This document shows positions 1 through 8,600 of a DNA stretch of 64,000 nt, one piece after another. This DNA comes from Acidobacteria bacterium UBA7540. GTDB taxonomy: Bacteria; Acidobacteriota; Terriglobia; UBA7540. The notes under the pieces were generated by a model. That model saw only the letters and a program-made list of their open reading frames with translations. It had not been told where the DNA came from and searched no databases. Within the stretch, counting starts at the first letter, position 1. Every line of letters starts with the position of its first letter. The stretch covers positions 1 through 64,000 of the forward strand of contig DLMI01000239.1 of NCBI GenBank assembly GCA_002478145.1, written 5' to 3'. Position numbers and translations under genes: made by a program.

Positions 1-1067
1 ATCCCTCGAAATGCGCGCACAAAGGTTTGGACGGGGAGGGTGAAAACGCCATCCGGCTGGGGGAAACTCGCCCAAGGATTGCGCAGCGTCACCGTTCGAC
101 CCTTCCCATCGTAGGCCAGCGCCGTGTAACAGTGGGCGTTGACGTACCAGCTTTTCGTGTCGGCAGGCAGGCCTCTTCCCTCCGCCAGCTCCTGGAAGTA
201 TTGGCTTCCCCCCGAGCACGCTACCACCGGATGCCCCGCTTGCAAGGCTCGCTCCAGCGCCCCTCCCACTTGCTCCGCAGACTCATTCTTCACAAAACGC
301 ACACTCCCCGTCATGGCCTGCATCACCCGCTCCGCAATCCCCCCCTGCCCCACCGCCCGGTACGCCCCAAAGATCTCCCCATTTTGCTTGATCACCTCGG
401 CCAGCGAGTCCAGGAACCCTCCCGACGCCAGCAGCTTAATCACCGCCTCCTGCATGGCCTCCGGCACCCTGAGGGGCCTCATCTCCTCCCGCAATTGCCA
501 CTCCAGCTTGCTCCGGTCTATGTTGCCATACTGGTCCACTTGCGACCGGATGGCCCGGTCGTACGCCAACAGCAGCGCGTCATTCGTGGCCACGAAGTCC
601 TTCACGTACGATTTTACCAACGGAAACAGCTCGCTCTTCTCGACCCCTGAAACCAGCGACTGGCGCAATACTCGTTGCGCATAAGCGCGAAACAAAACCG
701 CCACCCACAGACCCTCCGAGAGATCATAACCACTCTCCCGCGTGTATTGAACGTCCTCCGCATAAGCATTCTCCTTCACCCCGTCCGCAAAACGAACCGT
801 GTAACCCCCGTCACTATGGGCTTGAATCATTCTCTCCAGCCCCTCCGCCTGAAACTCTGCCAAGGCCGCAATCACCGCGTGAAAATAACAACTTCCCAGC
901 TTCCCCTGCCGAACCGCTTGGGGCTTCACACCTTGCGGCCCATAAAGATCCGCAGCCACACCCGGAAGGGGCAGCGCCATCGAGCACAGCAGAAGTGCCA
1001 AGCAGCGCCAGCGGAGATTTGCGCCAGGGCAGCGGGTTGAGCCTGTCGGAGGGCGGTAGCCTGCCAT
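1..1067 (-). CDS. Calpain-like cysteine protease, secreted, 3' end cut by window edge
   Basis: Translation from ATG at 1067 stays open to the left edge, so the C-terminus is missing. Residues 19-39 form a hydrophobic signal peptide ending GVAA. The motif QGKLGSCYFHA follows with Cys60, then NAHCYTALAYD with His312 and LRNPW with Asn330. This Cys/His/Asn order and the RNPW tail are those of the calpain (C2) catalytic core. The Cys-His spacing, about 250 residues, is longer than in animal calpains, so it is a divergent member. The fold call rests on motifs only. Secretion suggests a periplasmic or extracellular peptidase. The gene stands alone, and long plus-strand ORFs over it are antisense shadows. 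Confidence 0.68.
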   Translation of the reverse strand, partial: MAGYRPPTGSTRCPGANLRWRCLALLLCSMALPLPGVAADLYGPQGVKPQAVRQGKLGSCYFHAVIAALAEFQAEGLERMIQAHSDGGYTVRFADGVKENAYAEDVQYTRESGYDLSEGLWVAVLFRAYAQRVLRQSLVSGVEKSELFPLVKSYVKDFVATNDALLLAYDRAIRSQVDQYGNIDRSKLEWQLREEMRPLRVPEAMQEAVIKLLASGGFLDSLAEVIKQNGEIFGAYRAVGQGGIAERVMQAMTGSVRFVKNESAEQVGGALERALQAGHPVVACSGGSQYFQELAEGRGLPADTKSWYVNAHCYTALAYDGKGRTVTLRNPWASFPQPDGVFTLPVQTFVRAFRG

Positions 1068-1360
1068 CACCTGGGAAAGATACAGGCAAGACCGTCGAGT
1101 CGTCAAACGGATTGTGAGACCGAAAAGCAGGATTCAGGAATCAGGAGTCAGATGGCAGTGCGCCTAAACTTCCGAATTCGGGGCTAAGGAATCAATCGGA
1201 GGATTTTCTAGCGATGGCTCGCTCCAAACTCACGGGGCATTTCCAGGCAGTGCTCGGCATAACAACTTGGCCCACATATGCCTATGCACGAGATCGCCGA
1301 TATCAAGCTTTTGGTTGGGACTTACGGCTTCATCCTGGGTGGGACAAACGCGAAGACAAG

Positions 1361-1399
1361 AAAGGGCAGAGCTGACCGTGCAGACCAACTCCGCCCTTT
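1361..1399 (-). terminator. Hairpin downstream of the FecR-like gene; the rest of 1068-1427 shows no gene
   Basis: Arms at 1361-1371 and 1389-1399 pair over 11 bp with one mismatch. Read on the minus strand the stem is followed by a T/C-rich run. It lies about 30 bases after the stop of the FecR-like gene, so it probably terminates that transcript. In the rest of the 360-base gap I see no coding pattern. Confidence 0.45.
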
Positions 1400-1427
1400 A
1401 ATGGTTGTGCACTTACGAGCCTAGCAA

Positions 1428-2312
1428 CTATGAGCAGCTCTCTCCCGCAGGCGGCGTGTAAGGGCTCGCTTTGCCCTCTTCTCTCGCAAGTGTGTTCAGC
1501 GCGCACCCAAGAGAGTTGGCTTCGGCGGCCGCAGCCGACGCTGCGGCTTCGGCGGCCGACGCTGCTGCTGCGGCGGCGGCGGCGGCGTTCGAGCCTGCCG
1601 CGGCGGCAGCGGCAGCGGCCGATTCGGCTGCTGCCGAGTTGTTCTCTGCAGTGCCGGCGCGGGACTCTGCCACCGCTGCAAAGATCAGAGCGCCTCCAGC
1701 CACGGCAGTGGCCGCTATGGCCCAGACATTCGACCCACCACAGCAGCGCCCGGCTCCTCCGGGAGCTTTCCCGCCACCCTGAGGAGCGTTCGCCTCTGGC
1801 ATCACCGTGATGGTCTTTCCTTTGGCTACGTTAATCGCTGGGCCGTTGCCCTCGACGCGAAGCATGCCCTCCTTCGCTGTCACCACTATCGCCCCATTCA
1901 GCATAGCCACTTCACCGAGGGTCTTGAAGCCAGAAACTGGAACCACGGATACGTCGCCGATCTTCATGCGAACGGGCATACCATCTACGTCATGAAACAC
2001 GGAAACGTTACCTTGGCCTAGAAGAACTGTTACCTCGTTGGAATCTCGAAGGAAGGAAGCCACGGTATTACGCCCAAATACTATGCGGCTTGCGCTCCCG
2101 AGCGCTACCACGGCCACACCATCCTTAACCTGGAGGCTGTCACCGCTAAAGAGTGTCGTGTTAGGAAGAAGCGTCTGGCCGCCCACGGTTGCGTTCATGC
2201 TGCCCGCCACCGATCCGACAACCGCCGAACCGGCAAATACAGGTACCGCAGCGACCAATCCCAGAAGGACCAGGCACAGGGAAAGACGCACGACGAGATG
2301 CTTGCTCAACAT
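1428..2312 (-). CDS. Exported FecR-like domain protein with alanine-rich tail
   Basis: The 294-residue product has a signal peptide (about residues 1-27, ending VPVFA). Residues about 30-170 follow the FecR-type pattern, with LLPNTTLFSGDSLQVKDG, a central VTVLLGQGNVSVFH strand and KGKTITVMPE. A Gly/Pro linker and a hydrophobic segment (about 195-215, AIAATAVAGGALIFAAVAE) follow. The tail then consists mostly of alanine runs with Ser/Glu/Asn before a Cys-containing end. The FecR fold in this group is usually a periplasmic sensing or scaffold domain; here no sigma factor or TonB receptor is adjacent, so its role is unknown. It is monocistronic, with its own promoter and terminator. Confidence 0.72.
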   Translation of the reverse strand: MLSKHLVVRLSLCLVLLGLVAAVPVFAGSAVVGSVAGSMNATVGGQTLLPNTTLFSGDSLQVKDGVAVVALGSASRIVFGRNTVASFLRDSNEVTVLLGQGNVSVFHDVDGMPVRMKIGDVSVVPVSGFKTLGEVAMLNGAIVVTAKEGMLRVEGNGPAINVAKGKTITVMPEANAPQGGGKAPGGAGRCCGGSNVWAIAATAVAGGALIFAAVAESRAGTAENNSAAAESAAAAAAAAGSNAAAAAAAAASAAEAAASAAAAEANSLGCALNTLAREEGKASPYTPPAGESCS

Positions 2313-2397
2313 TATAGTTCTCCTTTTTGGGCCGGGTAGCTAACCGCCTCCCATAACCCAACGTGGTTTCAAAAGCGCTATCGATTTCGCGAACTAA

Positions 2398-2425
2398 GTT
2401 ACAATGACCTCGCCAACGTTGTCAA
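2398..2425 (-). promoter_or_regulatory. Sigma-70-type promoter of the FecR-like gene
   Basis: On the minus strand TTGACA (2425-2420) is followed after 16 bp by TGTAAC (2403-2398). Two A-tracts lie directly upstream (about 2427-2448) and look like an UP element. The start codon is 86 bases downstream. Confidence 0.5.
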
Positions 2426-2560
2426 GTTTTTTTTTCGTCTTTTTTTTCGCCGTATTTGGCTCGTTGCTCAACCCAAGGGCCCCAAGCATAAGGACTTAAC
2501 TTGTGTAGGACATCACATTCAAGATTAAAGGAAGATAATCCTCATCATGATTTCCGCGTA

Positions 2561-3889
2561 TCATGCAACTATCCAAGGCTTGCGATATTCCTTGGTCAAC
2601 AACTGATTTGCTTCGGCATCGCCGAGAAACTGTTCCTGTTGTGCATCCCAGGCGAGTTTGCGGCGCAGCTTGAAGGCGATGACGCCCAGCAAGCCCGCGC
2701 TCGTCGAGCGGTGCATGGTTTCCACATCCGAATTGGGCTTCTGGCGGGACTTTAGGCAATCCAGGAAATTCAGCACGTGAGGATAGTGCTGGGCCGAGCC
2801 TCCGCCCTTGATGACGTTTCCAGACGTGAATCGTTCCGGACCAACGCGCGAGGCCTCCGGCCATAGTGTGTAGCCGCTCCGGTCAATAAACAGTGTGCCA
2901 TCCGTCCCGTAAAACTGAATGCCGTAGGAGTGGCTGTCAGGGCCGTGTTCGTTGGCGACGCGATTGGAAAACCTGGCGAGGAATTCCTTCCCGCTCACCG
3001 CCGAGGCTGGGTACTCGTACAGGACTTCCAACGTATCCGGTGTCTCGCGATCATCCTCGAGAACGTATTTTCCTCCCGTCGCCACGATGGTCTTCGGAGC
3101 ATCGACTCCCATCGCCCAGTGAACGACGTCCATAAGGTGAGTGCCCCAATCCGTCAGGATTCCGCCCGAGTAATCCCAGAACCAGCGGAAGTTGTAAATC
3201 CCGCGATTACGATTGTAGGGACGCTTGGGCGCCGGGCCCAGCCACCAATCCCAGTCGAACCAGGGTGGAGGATCGCTGTCCGGTGGATTGTCAATTCCCT
3301 CCGGGTACTGGTTGCCGTGAATCCAAGTCTCAGCGAGCGTCACCTTTCCGATGGTGCCGCTGCGCACCAGTTCCACCGCCTTCTGAAAGTGCTCGCCGGA
3401 GCGCTGCTGCGTCCCAACCTGCACAACTCGCTTGTACTTCGCGGCGGCCTCCACCATCTTGCGGCCTTCGAACAACGTGTGCGAGAGGGGCTTTTCCTGG
3501 TACACATCTTTCCCCGCTTCACAGGCGGCGATCATGGGAATGGCGTGCCAATGGTCGGGCGTGGCAATGATGACCGCGTCGATGTCTTTGTGCTCGAGCA
3601 CGCGGCGGAAATCCTTGTAGGTTGTCGCCTTGCCCAGCGTCATCGCAGCCGCGTCGTCGAGGTGGGGTTCATAGGGATCGGCAATCGCCACGCAGTCAAC
3701 TTGGCCCGTGCGCAGGAAATCGCGCAAGTCCGCCTGGCCCATGCCGCCGGCGCCGATCAGGCCAATGCCCACACGGTCGTTGGCTCCCAGAACATTGCGG
3801 ACTGCGGGCCCCGCCGACAGCGCCAGGCTGGCTGCTGCCATCGCCGCGGTCTTATTAAAATCTCTACGTGAAACCTTTCGCCTCTCCAT
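2561..3889 (-). CDS. Tat-exported Gfo/Idh/MocA family oxidoreductase
   Basis: I start at 3889 because AAGGAGGT sits just upstream; an in-frame upstream extension lacks this and would precede the signal. The N-terminus ERRKVSRRDFNKTAA is a twin-arginine signal with a hydrophobic stretch. A Rossmann motif GIGLIGAGGMG follows at about residue 40, then the YQEKPLSHT loop with the conserved Lys of the family and the C-terminal alpha/beta domain with GGILTDWGTHLMDVVHW. Exported Gfo/Idh proteins are common in Acidobacteriota, Planctomycetes and Bacteroidetes and act on sugars or sugar acids with tightly bound NAD(P). The substrate cannot be read from the sequence. The gene is monocistronic. Confidence 0.9.
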   Translation of the reverse strand: MERRKVSRRDFNKTAAMAAASLALSAGPAVRNVLGANDRVGIGLIGAGGMGQADLRDFLRTGQVDCVAIADPYEPHLDDAAAMTLGKATTYKDFRRVLEHKDIDAVIIATPDHWHAIPMIAACEAGKDVYQEKPLSHTLFEGRKMVEAAAKYKRVVQVGTQQRSGEHFQKAVELVRSGTIGKVTLAETWIHGNQYPEGIDNPPDSDPPPWFDWDWWLGPAPKRPYNRNRGIYNFRWFWDYSGGILTDWGTHLMDVVHWAMGVDAPKTIVATGGKYVLEDDRETPDTLEVLYEYPASAVSGKEFLARFSNRVANEHGPDSHSYGIQFYGTDGTLFIDRSGYTLWPEASRVGPERFTSGNVIKGGGSAQHYPHVLNFLDCLKSRQKPNSDVETMHRSTSAGLLGVIAFKLRRKLAWDAQQEQFLGDAEANQLLTKEYRKPWIVA

Positions 3890-4289
3890 AATACCTCCTT
3901 GATAATGACGGCCTTTGTGCTGCCGCTTTCCGCACAGGGTTGCCCCACGAGAGCTTGGACCAATCACTGGCGAAGGCGAGAACACCGAAGCGCATCACAC
4001 AGGGCAGCAATGCCGGCTGCTGCCGCATGCATTCCGGGCCGGAACTATACTACAAGGCGAGAGCGTGAGGGAAGGTGAAAGTCCAATGGGAAAGCAGCGC
4101 CGACTTCGTGCTTTTCGAAGGCTGCGGCTTTTACCGCCGTGAATCTTTGAAAGCCGCAGACCTGCAAAAGACGCAGGTCTGCTACCTGCGACGAATTTGG
4201 CACTTGAGAGAAGGCGTTTCCACGGAGAGCGACCGAGCCGAAGGCAAGCATTTGACTAATGGCTGGCCGGGGCATAGACTGAAAGCGAC
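3890..4289. other. Intergenic region with one palindromic repeat copy
   Basis: Between the oxidoreductase start and the antitoxin start I see no gene. The interval contains the left copy of the 88-bp repeat (4097-4182) and the presumed promoters of both neighbours, though no strong -35/-10 pair stands out. Confidence 0.5.
4097..4182. repeat. REP/MITE-like palindromic element, copy 1
   Basis: About 86 bp closely matching the copy at 4570-4657. It contains three successive hairpins, the last a perfect 10-bp inverted repeat (GCAGACCTGC, 7-base loop, GCAGGTCTGC). Its terminal inverted repeats are degraded compared with copy 2. Confidence 0.75.
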
Positions 4290-4623
4290 ATGGCTACAAC
4301 CGCAAAAAAACGTATCGCCGCTCGTGGTGCCGTCCGCGATTCGGCGCAAGGCGGGTTTTAAGGACGGGGATAAGCTGGAGTTCAAGGCGGCCGGCGGGGT
4401 AATCACGATCTCGCGCAAGCTCCCCGTTGCTGGTGATGAGTACACGCCCGCGCAGAGACGGATCATCGACGCCCGGTTGACGGAAGCCCCCAAAGGCCCT
4501 TATCATGGGCCGTTTGAGACCGCCGAGGAAGTTATCAGGTTTATCCGCAAAGAAATCAGGAACCGGAAGGCGCAGACTTCGTGGTTTTCGAAGTCTGCGG
4601 CTTTTCCCACCGTGAATCTTTGA
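4290..4623 (+). pseudogene. AbrB/SpoVT-type antitoxin, frameshifted in an A7 tract
   Basis: ATG at 4290 opens MATTAKK, but the AbrB-like body (VSPLVVPSAIRRKAGF, GDKLEF, GGVITISRKLP) is in the +1 frame. Removing one A from the A7 run (4304-4310) joins both parts into one protein of about 110 residues. The rest (EYTPAQRRIIDARL, GPYHGPFETAEEVIRF) resembles small antitoxin-like AbrB proteins frequent in Acidobacteriota. The last 18 or so residues (after RNRKA) are encoded by the repeat element that starts at 4570, so the natural C-terminus was replaced. No toxin gene follows. It could be a real mutation, transcriptional slippage or a sequence error. Confidence 0.6.
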
Positions 4624-4657
4624 AAGCCGCAGACCTGCAAAAGACGCAGGTCTGCGC
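4570..4657. repeat. REP/MITE-like palindromic element, copy 2
   Basis: 88 bp bounded by perfect 8-bp terminal inverted repeats (GCGCAGAC / GTCTGCGC). Internally it holds hairpins CAGACTTCG/CGAAGTCTG, GCGGCTTT/AAAGCCGC and GCAGACCTGC/GCAGGTCTGC. It overlaps the 3' end of the antitoxin frame and supplies its stop codon. Confidence 0.78.
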
Positions 4658-4770
4658 TAGGGCGGCCACAAGAGTCGCCCCGACAACGCGATTTCTCACA
4701 CCTTCTGAGCAGCGGCTGGAGGGAACTTTCAGCGCCCCACGCGCGCATTAGGTTGGGAACGGAGCCCAGC

Positions 4771-5643
4771 ATGCAACTTCTGATTGAAAACCTATCCAAG
4801 ACCTACCCGAACGGCGTTAAAGCTCTCGAAAACGTTTCACTGACCATATCCTGCGGCATGTACGGCTTGCTGGGTCCGAACGGGGCCGGCAAGACCACGC
4901 TCATGCGCACCGTGGCGACGCTCCAGGAACCTGACACGGGCAGCGTACGGCTTGGCGATATCGACGGTCTTCGCCAAAAGGACGAAATCCGCCGCCGGCT
5001 CGGCTATCTGCCACAAGAATTCGGTGTCTACCCCAGGATCTCCGCCCAGGACATGCTCAGCCACCTCGCGGTGCTCAAAGGCATTACGCGCTCCGGCGAA
5101 AGGAAACAGGTGGTTGAGGCGATGCTGCGCCGGTGCAATCTCTACGAGGTGCGCAAGAAGGCGCTCAGCGGGTTTTCCGGCGGCATGCGGCAGCGCTTTG
5201 GCATTGCCCAGGCCTTGATCAGCAACCCCCAACTGCTGATTGTGGACGAGCCCACGGCAGGACTCGATCCCGGCGAGCGCAACCGCTTCTACAACCTGCT
5301 GGCAGAGATTGGTGAGCAGGTGATCGTGATTCTCTCCACCCACATCGTGGAGGACGTCATGGACCTGTGCAGCCGCATGGCCATCATTCACCTGGGCCGG
5401 GTGCTCTTCGAAGGCCGACCCGACGATGCCATCGCGACCCTTCAGGGCCGTGTGTGGCAGCGCTCCATTGCAAAATCGGAATTGCCCGACTATCAGCAGC
5501 GCTACCAGGTGATCTCCAGCCGTCTGATGGGCGGGCGGCCACTCCTCCACGTGCTAAGCGCCGAGGCGCCCGACGGCGGTTTCGCCCCGAGCGCCCCTGA
5601 CTTGGAAGACGTCTTCTTCACCAAAATCCGCGGATGGAACTGA
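4771..5643 (+). CDS. ABC transporter ATP-binding protein
   Basis: A start at ATG 4771 (MQLLIENLSKTYPNG) is favoured by GGAG six bases upstream; an in-frame TTG lies 18 bases earlier. The 290-residue product has Walker A (GPNGAGKTTL, about residue 34), the signature FSGGMRQRFGIAQAL and Walker B LLIVDEPTAGLDP, then the H-loop STHIVED. The family matches CcmA/NatA-type exporters. The stop is 9 bases before the next gene, a permease fused to an M1 peptidase, so the two products likely form one export or maintenance complex at the inner membrane. The transported substrate is unknown. Confidence 0.93.
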   Translation: MQLLIENLSKTYPNGVKALENVSLTISCGMYGLLGPNGAGKTTLMRTVATLQEPDTGSVRLGDIDGLRQKDEIRRRLGYLPQEFGVYPRISAQDMLSHLAVLKGITRSGERKQVVEAMLRRCNLYEVRKKALSGFSGGMRQRFGIAQALISNPQLLIVDEPTAGLDPGERNRFYNLLAEIGEQVIVILSTHIVEDVMDLCSRMAIIHLGRVLFEGRPDDAIATLQGRVWQRSIAKSELPDYQQRYQVISSRLMGGRPLLHVLSAEAPDGGFAPSAPDLEDVFFTKIRGWN

Positions 5644-5652
5644 GAAACCCTC

Positions 5653-8600
5653 ATGCTCTGGCGCATCGCTTGGTTCGAGATTCGTTACTGGCTCCGCTCT
5701 TGGATGCTCTGGATCTTCACGCTGGTCATCGCCGCCATGATCTTCGGCGCGGTCAGCACGGACACGGTCCAAGTGGGCGGAGCTCTCTCCAATACTTACC
5801 GGAACGCACCCTTCGTCATCGAGAACTTCTACGCCATCATCGGCGTGCTGAACCTCCTGTTTGCCACCGCCTTCGTCAATTCCGCCGCGACCCGCGATTT
5901 CAGCCACAATACGTACGAGATGGTTTTTACGACACCGCTGCGGCGACGCGATTTCTTGTTCGGCCGCTTTCTCGGCGCCACCTTGGTATCCGTCATTCCG
6001 ATGCTGGGCGTTTCCATCGGTGTCCTGCTGGCCAAGTACATGCCTTGGGTGGACCCCGAACGCTGGGGTCCGGTCTACTGGGGCGCGCACCTCAAAGGCA
6101 TCCTGGTGTTCGCCGTTCCCAACGCTTTCTTCGTAGCCGCTGTCATGTTCACGGTCGCCGTCCTGGCGCGCAATGACATTGTCTCGTTCGTGTCCGCTCT
6201 CGGCTTGTTGACGTTTTACGGTGTGGCGGAGGCGCTGACGCAGAACCTCGAGCGCGAACGCATCGCGGCTTTCCTTGATCCCTTTGCCATCCGCACTTTC
6301 ACGCTGGCCACTAAGTATTGGACGGTGGCCGAGAAAAACACGCTTTCAATGGGCGCGAGCGGCCTGCTGCTTTGGAACCGCCTGCTTTGGGTGGCGGTGG
6401 GCGCGGCGTTCCTCGCCTTTGCCTACTTCCGTTTCAGCTTCACCGAAAAGCGCACCAGGGCTCGACGCGTTCATGACGACGCAGCCGAGGCCGCGGCAGC
6501 GGTCATGCCCTTGCCTGCCGTCTCCTTCGCCGTCCACGAAGCGCCTTGGACCAAGTTCATGGCCTCGGTGAAGATTGATCTCCTCGGCATCCTGAAAAGC
6601 ACGGTTTTCGTAGTCATACTGGTTGCGGCGCTGCTCAACTGCGTCCCCAGCATCGCCCTGAGCGCGCGCGAGGGCTTCGGCAACAGCACGCTGCCCGTCA
6701 CCTACTGGATCCTCGAGATCATCACCAGCACTCTCTATCTATTCATCATCGCGATCATCACCTATTACGCCGGCGTGCTGGTATGGAAGGACCGCGACCA
6801 GCGCATGGATGAGATTGTGGACTCTCTGCCCACACCCGAGTGGGTCGCATACCTTTCGCGGCTCACCGCGCTGGCCGTCACGGTCATGCTGGTGCAGTTG
6901 CTGGCGCTCGTGAGCGGCGTGATCGTCCAGGCCTTTTACGGCTACCATCGCTTCCAACTCAGTCTCTACCTTCATCAGCTCATCCTGCGCGATGGCTCGT
7001 TCTTTCTCTTTTTCGGCGTCCTGGCATTTTTCATCCACGTGCTTTCCCCTAACAAGTACCTGGGCTACTTCCTGTACATTACCATCGTGATTGTCAACAT
7101 TTTCATATGGGGTCCCTTGAATATCGCGACGAGGCTGGTCAGGTTTGGCATGGCGCCCGGGGTTACTTACTCGGACCTGTTCGGCGACGCTCCCTACATC
7201 ACGGCTTGGCGCTGGTTCACGCTCTATTGGGTCCTGTTCTGCGGATTGTTGGCCATCGCCACCATCATGTTCTGGCCGCGCGGCCGCGAGACGGGGTGGC
7301 GCCAGCGCCGGCAGAACTCGCGCCTGCGCTTCCATGGCGTGTGGCCGGCCCTGAGCTTGGTTTGCTTCCTGGCGTTCGCCGCCACGGGAGGATGGATCTA
7401 TTACAACACGGAGGTCTTGAACCGCTTGCTCGGGCCGAAGGACCTCGAGCGCCGGCAGGCGGATTACGAGAAGAACTACAAGCCGTTTGACAAGCTCCCC
7501 CAGCCGCGCGTGCGCAGCCTCAAGTACGCCATCGACATCTTCCCCGAGAGGCGGAACATGACCCTGCGCGGCGAAGAAGTGATCTACAACCCTTATCCGC
7601 AGCCGCTGGGCCAAGTCCACTTCTCGCTGGACCGGAACTACGACACGGCCATCGAAATCCCCGGCGCCTCGCTTGCCAAGGACGATGCGCGCCTATACTA
7701 CCGCATCTACCATTTCACCACGCCGCTTCAGCCGGGCGAGAGCCGCACCCTGACCTTCACCGTGAAAAGCCACAACCGTGGCTTTGAAAACTCGCTGAGC
7801 AACGCTGCCCTGGTGCAGAACGGGACCTTTTTCAACAGCAGCGTCGGCCCGGTGATCGGCTACGACCCCGAGCGCGAGCTGACCGATCCCAACGACCGCC
7901 GCAAGTACGGGCTCGGAGAGCAGCAGTTGATGCCAGCCCTCGAGCGCCGCTGCACTGACGACTGCCGCGACAGCTACTTGTCCGGGCACGCGGACTGGGT
8001 GGACGTGGACACGGTGATCAGCACCTCGCCGGACCAGATCGCCATCGCGCCCGGCTCACTGCTGCGGGAGTGGCAGCAGAACGGCCGGCGCTATTTCGAG
8101 TACAAGGTCGATCACCCCTCCCTTTACTTCTGTTCCTTCATGTCAGCCCGCTACCAGGTTCTACGCGAGGAATGGAAAGGCATCAAGCTGGAGGTCTACT
8201 ACGATCGCGACCATCCCTGGAACGTGCCGCGCATGATGAACTCCCTCAAAAAATCGCTCGAATACTACACGCAAAACTTCGGCCCCTATTACCACAAGGA
8301 AGCGCGCGTCATCGAGTTTCCGCGCGTGGCGAGCTTCGCTCAGGCCTTTGCCGGTACCATGCCTTATTCCGAGTCCATCGGGTTCATCGCCAATCTGAAC
8401 CATCCCGACGACATCGATATGGTCTTCTATGTCGTGGCGCACGAGATGGCTCACCAGTGGTGGGCCCACCAAGTGGTGGGCGCCAATATGCAGGGCGCCA
8501 CCCTGCTCTCGGAATCGCTGGCCCAATATTCGGCGCTGATGGTGATGGAAAAGGAATACGGCCGCGACATCATGCGGAAATTCCTCCGCTACGAGATGGA

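Noticed and set aside
27..684. Two long plus-strand frames at the left edge
   Set aside because: They are Ser/Pro/Arg-rich antisense shadows of the calpain-like gene, whose frame is open on the minus strand to the edge.
1471..1782. Alanine-rich plus-strand frame
   Set aside because: It is the complement of the GCN-repeat tail of the FecR-like gene; codons read as Ala on both strands.
2930..3871. 313-residue plus-strand frame
   Set aside because: Antisense to the Gfo/Idh/MocA gene, which has motifs and a Shine-Dalgarno site.
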